A model generated the notes under the pieces. The model was not told where the DNA came from. It saw only the letters and a list, made by a program, of their open reading frames with translations, and did no database searches. Positions 1 through 6,352 of a stretch of 16,243 bases of DNA are shown in pieces (positions within the stretch are counted from its first letter, which is position 1; each line of letters begins with the position of its first letter). Source of the stretch: Flavobacteriales bacterium UBA5939 (GTDB lineage Bacteria > Bacteroidota > Bacteroidia > Flavobacteriales > Schleiferiaceae); NCBI GenBank assembly GCA_002430755.1, contig DJCX01000075.1, positions 2,422 to 18,664 on the forward strand. The letters are read 5' to 3'. A program made the translations under genes and the position numbers.

Positions 1-392
1 CGGATTTCTGAAATAGCATCTTTGAGCAGTGCCATGGTAATGTTGCTCGCAGTGATGTCTTTGCCAAGCACAAAAGTCAGTTCGCCTTCCACCTTGGGCA
101 ATATCGCTTTTGACGTATCAAAACTGCCGCTGGCCGAAACGTCCATGGTGTCGAAAAGAATACCGTAATCCGGTTGATCTACACCCAACTGCTCTTGAAC
201 TGCAAAAGAGGTCAATCCGATCTTTTTTCCCACTACTTTCTCGCCTCTTTCCTTGCGAAGGGCAACCAGCTCTTTCTGTACGGCATAGGCTGCGTCCACA
301 TTATTATCAATGTGGTTACGGATAGGCGCAATGCTCTGGCCAGAATTCAAAGAATCGAACAGTTGTTTTCCAAGGTCTTTGTGCAATGACAT
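1..392 (-). CDS. 2-keto-4-pentenoate hydratase / oxalocrotonate decarboxylase family protein (partial)
   Basis: Partial gene reading leftward off the window edge; the first 130 codons are present, from the ATG at 392. Residues 1-50 are a helical N-terminus, followed by GKKIGLTS (55-62), an LGVDQPDYGILF stretch (69-80) and KVEGELTFVLG (100-110). This order is typical of the MhpD/HpcG/DmpH branch of the fumarylacetoacetate-hydrolase fold, where the glutamates of the VExE-like segment bind Mg2+ or Mn2+. Members hydrate 2-oxopent-4-enoate or related dienoates, or decarboxylate 4-oxalocrotonate, in meta-cleavage style aromatic degradation. It is divergent from hmgA with a 71-base gap, so a second aromatic-degradation unit may continue to the left. 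The family is clear; the exact substrate cannot be decided from this fragment. Confidence 0.85.
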   Translation of the reverse strand, partial: MSLHKDLGKQLFDSLNSGQSIAPIRNHIDNNVDAAYAVQKELVALRKERGEKVVGKKIGLTSFAVQEQLGVDQPDYGILFDTMDVSASGSFDTSKAILPKVEGELTFVLGKDITASNITMALLKDAISEI

Positions 393-400
393 AGGTGAGA

Positions 401-430
401 TTTTAACTCCTCTAAAGTAGTGTATATTTG
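401..430 (+). promoter_or_regulatory. Bacteroidota-type promoter for hmgA-hpd-fahA
   Basis: TATATTTG at 423-430 matches the Bacteroidota -7 consensus TAnnTTTG exactly. A weaker -33 element, TTTT at 401-404, lies 18 bases upstream. The predicted transcript start near 436 leaves a leader of about 28 bases before the hmgA ATG at 464. The site lies in the divergent gap shared with the leftward hydratase gene. The match is seen directly; promoter function is inferred. Confidence 0.55.
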
Positions 431-463
431 TAGGGAACCCGCACAAACTAAAGAGTCAATCCT

Positions 464-1621
464 ATGCCGTTTTATCAAAAGCAAGGACAATTTCCACACA
501 AGCGTCATACCCAGTTCCGCAAGGAAAATGGCGAGCTGTATCATGAAGAACTTTTCGGGACTATAGGCTTTGACGGCATGTCCTCGTTATTGTACCACAA
601 TCATCCGCCAACCATGGTGAAAGAGGTGGGCGAAAGCATCGATATTGCACCGAAGATTGCCGTTGAGAAAAATATGAAGGCCTACAGACTCAAAGGGTTT
701 GACGTAAAGCCGACGAAAGATTATTTAGAAAGTCGCGTGCCTGTTTTGACCAATAAAGATTGTACCATCACTCTTGCTGCCCCGACAGCATCCATGACGG
801 ATTACTTCTATAAAAATGCGCAGAACGACGAGGTCATTTTTGTGCATGAGGGGAGCGGAACATTGAAGACCCAGTTTGGGGAATTGGCTTTTTCTGAAGG
901 TGATTATCTGGTCATTCCTCGCGGGATGATTCAGCAGTTTCACTTCGATACCACCGACAATAGGTTCTTTATCATCGAGAGCAGCCACCCTGTATATTCT
1001 CCAAAACGCTACCGCAACTGGTTTGGGCAATTGCTCGAGCACAGTCCGTATTGTGAGCGGGATCTGCGTACGCCCGTGTTGGGTGAAGCACATGATGAAT
1101 TAGGAGACTTTACCATGAAGGTGAAGAAAGAAGATATGCTTCACACCTACACCTATGCAGCTCATCCCTTTGGCGTTGTAGGTTGGGACGGGTTTAATTA
1201 CCCATATGCCTTCAGCATCCATGATTTTGAACCGATTACTGGGCGAGTTCACCAACCGCCACCGGTGCACCAGACTTTCGAGACAGGGGCCTTTGTCATC
1301 TGTTCGTTTGTGCCGCGATTGTACGACTACCACCCAGAATCGATCCCGGCTCCATATAACCACAGCAACATTGATTCTGATGAAGTCTTGTATTATGTGG
1401 ACGGAGATTTCATGTCGCGCAACAATATTGGACGGGGACAGATTACACTACACCCTGCAGGCATCCCTCACGGGCCACACCCTGGCACGTACGAGGCAAG
1501 CATTGGGAAAAAGGAGACGCTAGAATTGGCCGTAATGGTCGATACTTTTGCCCCGCTAAAAATAACAGAACAAGCCCTCGCTCTTGATGCTGGTGAGTAC
1601 CACAAGAGCTGGATCAAATAA
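464..1621 (+). CDS. hmgA: homogentisate 1,2-dioxygenase
   Basis: Non-haem Fe(II) enzyme that opens the ring of homogentisate to 4-maleylacetoacetate in cytosolic tyrosine/phenylalanine catabolism. The 385-residue protein is shorter than the ~430-445 residues of proteobacterial and human enzymes, as in the short cupin-type HGDs of Bacteroidota. The N-terminus (FPHKRHTQFRKENGELYHEE) and the GFDGMSSLLYHNHPP segment are family-typical. The C-terminal cupin carries the probable iron ligands: His300 in PYNHSNIDSDE, an acidic residue (Asp306 or Glu307), and His336 in GIPHGPHPG. The start is the ATG 28 bases after the predicted transcript start. First gene of an operon with hpd, 9 bases downstream, which makes its substrate. 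Function is confident from motifs plus context. Confidence 0.95.
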   Translation: MPFYQKQGQFPHKRHTQFRKENGELYHEELFGTIGFDGMSSLLYHNHPPTMVKEVGESIDIAPKIAVEKNMKAYRLKGFDVKPTKDYLESRVPVLTNKDCTITLAAPTASMTDYFYKNAQNDEVIFVHEGSGTLKTQFGELAFSEGDYLVIPRGMIQQFHFDTTDNRFFIIESSHPVYSPKRYRNWFGQLLEHSPYCERDLRTPVLGEAHDELGDFTMKVKKEDMLHTYTYAAHPFGVVGWDGFNYPYAFSIHDFEPITGRVHQPPPVHQTFETGAFVICSFVPRLYDYHPESIPAPYNHSNIDSDEVLYYVDGDFMSRNNIGRGQITLHPAGIPHGPHPGTYEASIGKKETLELAVMVDTFAPLKITEQALALDAGEYHKSWIK

Positions 1622-1630
1622 CCTATTGCA

Positions 1631-2755
1631 ATGACCAACACATTACCTAAACAATACGAAGACGCCCAGGATTTCTTGGAACTTTGGGGCACGGACCATG
1701 TGGAAATCTACGTGGGTAACGCCAAGCAAAGTGCCTATTACTTCAAAACGGCATTTGGCTTCCAAGAGGTGGCCTACGCAGGACTAGAAACAGGCGTTAG
1801 CGATCGCACGTCCTATGTACTCCAACAAGATAAAATTCGCTTGGTAATTACCTCTTCCATGGTGAAAGACAGCGACATAAACAGACACCTCAACGACCAC
1901 GGTGATGGGGTGAAGTTTGTGGCGCTATGGGTGCCTGATGCAACGAAGGCATTTGAGGAAACGACCAAGCGCGGTGCGAAGCCTTATCAAGAACCTAAAG
2001 TCATTGAAGATACCCATGGAAAGGTGGTGACTTCAGGGATTTATACTTATGGCGAGACCGTGCATATGTTTGTCGAGCGCAACGAGTACGACGGGCCGTT
2101 TTTACCCGGTTACGTTGCCCGCAGTCCAAAGTACCAGCCAGGACCGGTTGGCCTGAAATACATTGACCATATGGTGGGTAATGTAGATTGGGGTCAGATG
2201 AACGCTTGGGTGAAATTCTATGCCGAGGTGATGGGCTTCTCTCAAATCATCTCTTTCGACGACAAGGACATCTCTACGGAGTACACTGCGTTGATGTCGA
2301 AGGTGATGTCCAACGGCAACGGCCGTATCAAATTCCCAATCAATGAGCCGGCCGAAGGCAAAAAGCGCTCACAAATTGAAGAGTACATCAACTTCTACAA
2401 CGGTGCCGGCGTACAACATTTGGCGTTGGCCACAGACAACATCATTCACACCATTCACGAGCTTCGTGAGCGCGGCGTAGAGTTTTTAGATGTTCCGGAC
2501 ACCTACTACGATGATCTTAAGGACCGCGTAGGGGCTATTGATGAAGACATGGAAGTGTTGAAGAAATACAAAATTCTCGTGGACCGCGACGATGAAGGCT
2601 ATTTGCTCCAGCTGTTCACGAAGCCACTCATGGACCGCCCGACCGTCTTCATTGAAATCATTCAGCGCAAGGGTGCGACAAGCTTTGGAAAGGGGAATTT
2701 TAAAGCCCTGTTTGAAGCCATCGAACGAGAACAAGAAAACCGAGGAACCCTCTAA
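1631..2755 (+). CDS. hpd: 4-hydroxyphenylpyruvate dioxygenase
   Basis: Converts 4-hydroxyphenylpyruvate plus O2 to homogentisate and CO2, the step just before HmgA. The 374-residue protein has the two-domain vicinal-oxygen-chelate layout: an N-terminal domain (about 14-160, beginning DHVEIYVGNAKQSAYYF) and a catalytic C-terminal domain (about 170-370). The Fe(II) triad is complete: His180 (IDHMVG), His263 (GVQHLAL) and Glu342 (FIEIIQRKG), each at a constant offset of 7 from the Streptomyces avermitilis numbering known for this family. Also family-typical are the GAGVQHLALAT region and the C-terminal GKGNFKALFEAIE. Starts 9 bases after hmgA and ends 18 bases before fahA, so it is surely co-transcribed. 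No anomaly seen. Confidence 0.97.
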   Translation: MTNTLPKQYEDAQDFLELWGTDHVEIYVGNAKQSAYYFKTAFGFQEVAYAGLETGVSDRTSYVLQQDKIRLVITSSMVKDSDINRHLNDHGDGVKFVALWVPDATKAFEETTKRGAKPYQEPKVIEDTHGKVVTSGIYTYGETVHMFVERNEYDGPFLPGYVARSPKYQPGPVGLKYIDHMVGNVDWGQMNAWVKFYAEVMGFSQIISFDDKDISTEYTALMSKVMSNGNGRIKFPINEPAEGKKRSQIEEYINFYNGAGVQHLALATDNIIHTIHELRERGVEFLDVPDTYYDDLKDRVGAIDEDMEVLKKYKILVDRDDEGYLLQLFTKPLMDRPTVFIEIIQRKGATSFGKGNFKALFEAIEREQENRGTL

Positions 2756-2773
2756 CCCCAAATACACGAATTA

Positions 2774-4054
2774 ATGAACCTATTAGCAAACGACCCTTCG
2801 AGAAAGAGTTGGATTCCTGTTCCAGCAGGAAGCGATTTCCCCATTCAAAACCTACCGTTTGGCGTATTCATTCCCGAAGACGATATCATTACCACTGGAA
2901 CACGGATCGGGGACACTGCGATTGACCTGAGTGTTCTCCATCAGCTTGGCTACTTTGACGGTATCGATCTACCGGATGATGTGTTCTTGCAAGACACATT
3001 GAATGATTTCATTGCCCTGGGCCGACCTATTTGGAGAGCAGTTCGCAACAGATTGGCTGAAATTTTTGAAGAGAATAATGACGCACTAAAAGGAAATGTT
3101 GCGCATCAAAACAAAGCACTCTTCCCTGTAAGCCAAGTGCAGATGCTCATGCCCGTTTTCGTGCAAGATTATACGGACTTCTATAGCTCTATCGAGCATG
3201 CAACCAACGTAGGAAAGATGTTCCGTGATCCTGACAATGCACTGCTGCCTAACTGGAAACATATTCCTGTAGGCTACCACGGAAGAAGTTCTTCTATTGT
3301 GATTAGCGGCGTGGATTTACACCGCCCGAAAGGACAGCGCATGGCACCGGGTGCTGATGCACCTACTTTTGGCCCAAGCATCCGCATGGATTTCGAACTT
3401 GAGCTGGCATTCATTACTGGCGAAGGTAAGCCTATGGGACACCGCATTAAAGCTGAAGAGGCGGATGAATATATCTTCGGTATGGTGTTGTTCAATGACT
3501 GGAGCGCCCGTGATATTCAAAAGTGGGAATATGTGCCGTTGGGCCCATTCCTTGGAAAGAACTTTGGATCAAGCATCAGCCCTTGGGTGGTGACTATGGA
3601 TGCTTTGGAGCCCTTTAAAGTGGAAGGACCTGCACAGGATCCCCCAGTACTGCCGTATTTGAAAACGGAGGGCAAGAACAACTATGATATTAAGTTGGAA
3701 GTGGAATTGGCCCCAGAAGGAAAAGAAGGGACTGTGATTTCACGTTCGAACTACAAATACATGTACTGGAACCAGCGTCAGCAGTTGGCCCATCATACCG
3801 TCAATGGCTGTAATATCAATGCCGGTGATATGATGGCGTCAGGAACAATTTCTGGAAAGTCGAAAGACAGCTATGGTTCTATGCTGGAGCTGAGCTGGGC
3901 TGGAAAAGAGCCCATTACTTTGGATACCGGAGAGACTCGTACCTTCATTGAAGATGGCGATACTATAAGCATGCGCGGGCATTGCGAAAACGGTGAAGTT
4001 CGCATTGGATTTGGCGAAGTAAGTACGAAGATTCTCCCGGCCATTGAAGATTAA
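2774..4054 (+). CDS. fahA: fumarylacetoacetase
   Basis: Hydrolyses 4-fumarylacetoacetate to fumarate and acetoacetate, the last step of homogentisate catabolism. The 426-residue protein has the N-terminal SH3-like domain (to about 120) and the FAH beta-roll domain. Metal and catalytic residues known from mouse FAH are all visible at an offset of 9: Asp135 (DYTDFYSS), catalytic His142 (EHATNVG), Glu208 and Glu210 (FELELAF) and Asp242 (NDWSARDIQ). VGYHGRSSSIVISG and FLGKNFGSSISPWVV are also conserved. Third gene of the hmgA-hpd-fahA operon and followed by a terminator. The paralogous hydratase at the left edge shares only the fold. Confidence 0.97.
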   Translation: MNLLANDPSRKSWIPVPAGSDFPIQNLPFGVFIPEDDIITTGTRIGDTAIDLSVLHQLGYFDGIDLPDDVFLQDTLNDFIALGRPIWRAVRNRLAEIFEENNDALKGNVAHQNKALFPVSQVQMLMPVFVQDYTDFYSSIEHATNVGKMFRDPDNALLPNWKHIPVGYHGRSSSIVISGVDLHRPKGQRMAPGADAPTFGPSIRMDFELELAFITGEGKPMGHRIKAEEADEYIFGMVLFNDWSARDIQKWEYVPLGPFLGKNFGSSISPWVVTMDALEPFKVEGPAQDPPVLPYLKTEGKNNYDIKLEVELAPEGKEGTVISRSNYKYMYWNQRQQLAHHTVNGCNINAGDMMASGTISGKSKDSYGSMLELSWAGKEPITLDTGETRTFIEDGDTISMRGHCENGEVRIGFGEVSTKILPAIED

Positions 4055-4066
4055 GAATTTGAAGTA

Positions 4067-4105
4067 AAGCCTCTTCGTTGCTCGAACAATGAAGGGGCTT
4101 TTTTC
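4067..4105 (+). terminator. rho-independent terminator after fahA
   Basis: Fourteen-base arms AAGCCTCTTCGTTG (4067-4080) and CAATGAAGGGGCTT (4087-4100) pair with two G-T wobbles around a 6-base loop, and a T-run follows. It begins 13 bases after the fahA stop, so it should end or attenuate the tyrosine operon before scoA. Confidence 0.85.
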
Positions 4106-4106
4106 T

Positions 4107-4114
4107 TACCTTTT
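4107..4114 (+). promoter_or_regulatory. possible -7 element for scoAB
   Basis: TACCTTTT matches TAnnTTTG at 7 of 8 positions and lies 24 bases upstream of the scoA ATG, just past the terminator. No good -33 element at the usual spacing was found. It would explain how scoAB is expressed despite the terminator, but the match is weak. Confidence 0.3.
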
Positions 4115-4137
4115 AATCGACCTAATTAACCCAAAAT

Positions 4138-4857
4138 ATGTCACAGAAAAACTACATCTCTAAGGTGGTTTCCGACGCTCATGCAGCTTTGGACGGCTTG
4201 GAGGACAATATGACCGTAATGTTCGGCGGCTTTGGATTGTGTGGGATTCCGGAAAATTCCATTGCAGCCATTCGCGATAAAGGCACCACTGGCATCACCT
4301 GTATTTCAAATAATGCTGGGGTGGACGATTTTGGTTTGGGACTACTCTTAAAGACCCGACAAATCGTAAAAATGATCGCTTCGTACGTTGGAGAGAACGA
4401 TGAGTTCGAGCGCCAGATGTTATCTGGGGAGCTCGAGGTGGACCTCGTCCCGCAAGGCACCCTTGCAGAGCGCTGCCGCGCCGCAGGCGCTGGTATACCT
4501 GCCTTCTTTACGCCTGCCGGATATGGAACAGAAGTGGCCGAGGGCAAGGAAGTCCGTGTATTTAACGGCAAACCACATATTCTAGAACATGCCTTTGATG
4601 CACCCTTCGCATTTGTCAAAGCATGGAAAGGAGACAAAGCGGGAAATTTGATTTTTAAAGGGACCGCAAGAAACTTCAACCCAATGATGGCCATGGCTGG
4701 AAAAATTACCGTGGCTGAAGTAGAGGAGTTGGTTGAAGTGGGTGAATTGGACCCGAATGATATTCATGTGCCCGGCATTTTTGTGCAGCGCATTTTCCAA
4801 GGTACCGATTACGAGAAACGAATAGAACAACGCACCGTGCGTGCAAAAGCTGAATAG
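4138..4857 (+). CDS. scoA: succinyl-CoA:3-ketoacid CoA-transferase subunit A
   Basis: Subunit A of the heterodimeric class I CoA-transferase that moves CoA from succinyl-CoA to acetoacetate. The 239-residue length is normal for a separate A subunit. The N-terminal glycine-rich segment GGFGLCGIPEN (30-40), SNNAGVDDFGLGLLL, and the central FTPAGYGTEVAEGKE region are hallmarks of the family. ScoB starts one base after this stop, the usual obligatory pairing. Its place directly after the acetoacetate-producing tyrosine operon suggests its substrate is the acetoacetate released by FahA. Other 3-oxoacid transferases (for example 3-oxoadipate-specific) share the fold, so substrate choice rests partly on context. 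Confidence 0.93.
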   Translation: MSQKNYISKVVSDAHAALDGLEDNMTVMFGGFGLCGIPENSIAAIRDKGTTGITCISNNAGVDDFGLGLLLKTRQIVKMIASYVGENDEFERQMLSGELEVDLVPQGTLAERCRAAGAGIPAFFTPAGYGTEVAEGKEVRVFNGKPHILEHAFDAPFAFVKAWKGDKAGNLIFKGTARNFNPMMAMAGKITVAEVEELVEVGELDPNDIHVPGIFVQRIFQGTDYEKRIEQRTVRAKAE

Positions 4858-4858
4858 T

Positions 4859-5518
4859 ATGGGATTGAGTAAAGATCAAATAGCACAGCGTATTGCACAG
4901 GAACTGCGCGACGGATGGTATGTAAACCTCGGTATTGGTATTCCAACATTGGTAGCCAACCACATTCCTGAAGGCATTAACATTGAATTCCAAAGTGAGA
5001 ACGGCATTTTGGGCATGGGCCCCTTCCCAGTTGAAGGTGAGGAAGATGCCGATTTAATCAACGCCGGTAAGCAAACCATCACGGCAATGCCAGGGGCTTC
5101 GTTCTTTTCGAGCGCCACGAGCTTTGCTATGATTCGGGGCCAGCACGTGCAACTCACCGTATTGGGTGCCATGGAGGTCAGTGACGGCGGAGACATTGCC
5201 AACTGGAAGATTCCAGGAAAGATGGTCAAAGGAATGGGCGGCGCCATGGATTTGGTGGCTTCAGCGGAAAACATCATCGTGGCCATGCAACACACCAACA
5301 GACGCGGGGAAAGCAAGCTGCTTTCGCCTTGTTCTCTACCTTTAACCGGGGTAGCCTGCGTTAAAAAGATTGTCACTGATCTTGCAGTATTGGAGGTAGA
5401 TCCTGATCGTGGATTCGTACTCTTGGAGCGTGCTCCAGGTGTGAGCGTTGAAGAAATTCAGGAGAAAACCGCCGGACGATTGGTAGTTGAGGGCGATGTT
5501 CCTGAGATGAAATTGTAA
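4859..5518 (+). CDS. scoB: succinyl-CoA:3-ketoacid CoA-transferase subunit B
   Basis: Subunit B carries the catalytic glutamate that forms the glutamyl-CoA thioester. In this 219-residue protein it is Glu47 in FQSENGILGMGP. The start chosen is ATG 4859, giving MGLSKDQIAQRIAQEL, which matches the usual family N-terminus; an in-frame earlier ATG at 4841 would overlap scoA by 17 bases and add six atypical residues. NLGIGIPTLVANHIP (23-37) and LGAMEVSDGGDIANW are also family-typical. It lies one base after the scoA stop, implying translational coupling and balanced subunit production. A strong terminator follows. Confidence 0.94.
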   Translation: MGLSKDQIAQRIAQELRDGWYVNLGIGIPTLVANHIPEGINIEFQSENGILGMGPFPVEGEEDADLINAGKQTITAMPGASFFSSATSFAMIRGQHVQLTVLGAMEVSDGGDIANWKIPGKMVKGMGGAMDLVASAENIIVAMQHTNRRGESKLLSPCSLPLTGVACVKKIVTDLAVLEVDPDRGFVLLERAPGVSVEEIQEKTAGRLVVEGDVPEMKL

Positions 5519-5534
5519 GCGAATATTTTTGCAT

Positions 5535-5563
5535 AAAAAAGGCGCCCGATGGGCGCCTTTTTT
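5535..5563. terminator. bidirectional rho-independent terminator
   Basis: Perfect 13-base arms AAAAAAGGCGCCC and GGGCGCCTTTTTT flank a GAT loop. The A-run on the left and T-run on the right make it work for both strands. It ends scoB on the plus strand and the truncated leftward gene whose stop codon (5562-5564) overlaps its edge. Confidence 0.9.
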
Positions 5564-5711
5564 ATTTCTCTGTTGTGAGCAATGTACCCATCAGTTGGTA
5601 CAAGGCAATCTGTGCATTAACGTCCCTAAACTGGGCTGAAGATTTCCCGTTTTCTGCGGCTAACCAGGCCACCATGTGCCCAGGATTTCGTGTTATAACC
5701 TCAATGAAAAT
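5562..5711 (-). pseudogene. 3' remnant of an unidentified leftward gene
   Basis: Open frame of 49 codons ending in TAA at 5562-5564 and bounded upstream by an in-frame TAG (5712-5714). The peptide runs IFIEVITRNPGHMVAW... to ...IALYQLMGTLLTTEK. It has protein-like composition and no normal start; the only internal ATG (5675) would give just 37 residues. It stops exactly at the bidirectional terminator, as real convergent genes do, and lies downstream of tetR and a promoter/operator-like site. I read it as the surviving tail of a deleted gene. The family is not recognised. It could instead be a genuine short ORF or chance open frame. Confidence 0.45.
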
Positions 5712-5733
5712 CTAACAATATTCGTTGAGATCA

Positions 5734-5766
5734 CAAATGTAATCATTAATAAGTAATTACTCACTC
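5734..5766 (-). promoter_or_regulatory. operator plus -7-like element after tetR
   Basis: The minus strand reads GAGTGAGTAATTACTTATTA (5766-5747), which has a perfect 10-base palindromic core AGTAATTACT and agrees at 16 of 20 positions with the palindrome at the tetR start codon. Six bases further on is TACATTTG (5741-5734), an exact TAnnTTTG match. No clear -33 element was found. The arrangement suggests a TetR-repressed promoter directed at the gene whose tail survives at 5562-5711. Confidence 0.45.
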
Positions 5767-6291
5767 ATTAAGAACCAATTCCCGCATTCCAGCTGCTATG
5801 GATTCTACTATGCCCATATGTCCCAACGCTCCCGATGCCAACATACCTTCTTGTGCGCTAATTAAAGTGCGCGCAACATCCGTCGGTTTTCCGTGCCCAA
5901 TAGCGCCTAAGGCCCAAGCAAGTCGCTCCAGCAATACCGCATAACGTAACTCGTGATCTATACCCAACTCCTGGGAAAGTCGAAGTGAGGTAATCCACAT
6001 CTTGGCACTATCCACATACTGTATGGTGCGCACTGAGTAGTCTATAAAGGCACGGAGGAGGTCCGCAGGATCTTCTGCTGAAATAAACTGTTGAATTTCA
6101 TTCTGATAACGCTCGTCGCTTTGTTGGAGCAATTCTTCTACCAAACCGCGCTTGTTCTTAAAATGCCGAAATATGAGGCCTTCACTCACGCCTGCCTTCT
6201 GAGCAATTCGAGCGGTAGAAGTTGCCGCATACCCTTTTTCAGAAAACAAATCTAAGGCAGCAGATATGATGTCATTACGTTTATTTGACAT
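5761..6291 (-). CDS. TetR/AcrR-family transcriptional regulator
   Basis: Small 176-residue ligand-responsive repressor. Residues 1-52 form the TetR_N helix-turn-helix: IISAALDLFSEKGYAATSTARI, then QKAGVSEGLIFRHFKNKRGL, with the recognition helix at about 35-43. The C-terminal ~120 residues are helical and give no ligand clue, as is usual in this family. Its start codon abuts a perfect palindrome (6291-6310), consistent with autorepression, and a second, similar palindrome overlaps its stop codon. It lies 61 bases downstream of polA on the same strand. The natural target, normally adjacent, appears to be truncated here. The fold is certain; the regulated process is unknown. Confidence 0.92.
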   Translation of the reverse strand: MSNKRNDIISAALDLFSEKGYAATSTARIAQKAGVSEGLIFRHFKNKRGLVEELLQQSDERYQNEIQQFISAEDPADLLRAFIDYSVRTIQYVDSAKMWITSLRLSQELGIDHELRYAVLLERLAWALGAIGHGKPTDVARTLISAQEGMLASGALGHMGIVESIAAGMRELVLNE

Positions 6292-6328
6292 AGTAAGTAA
6301 TCACTTACTAATATACTATAATTAGTAA
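6291..6328 (-). promoter_or_regulatory. compound palindromic operator upstream of tetR
   Basis: Two overlapping inverted repeats share a half-site. TAGTAAGT-AATC-ACTTACTA (6291-6310) is perfect with 8-base arms. TTACTAAT (6305-6312) and ATTAGTAA (6321-6328) are also perfect 8-base arms, with an 8-base spacer. The first touches the A of the tetR start codon. This geometry fits repressor dimers binding side by side for autoregulation; binding is inferred. Confidence 0.6.
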
Positions 6329-6352
6329 CGTATTGACGTTCTCCTAGAAAAT

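Noticed and set aside
110..389. Two overlapping plus-strand open frames at the left end
   Set aside because: The minus-strand frame ending at 392 has clear FAH-superfamily hydratase motifs; the plus-strand frames are its shadows.
725..1093. 122-codon minus-strand frame within hmgA
   Set aside because: Shadow frame without domain signal; hmgA is well supported.
4179..4694. 171-codon open frame on the minus strand inside scoA
   Set aside because: It mirrors scoA, has low-complexity Ser/Pro-rich translation and no recognisable domain; scoA is clearly the real gene.
4876..5376. 166-codon open frame on the minus strand inside scoB
   Set aside because: Shadow of scoB, whose motifs and catalytic glutamate are intact on the plus strand.
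5562..5711. Reading the fragment as the tail of a TolC-type efflux protein
   Set aside because: A TetR neighbour makes efflux tempting, but the 49 residues show no motif that I can assign, so no family was given.
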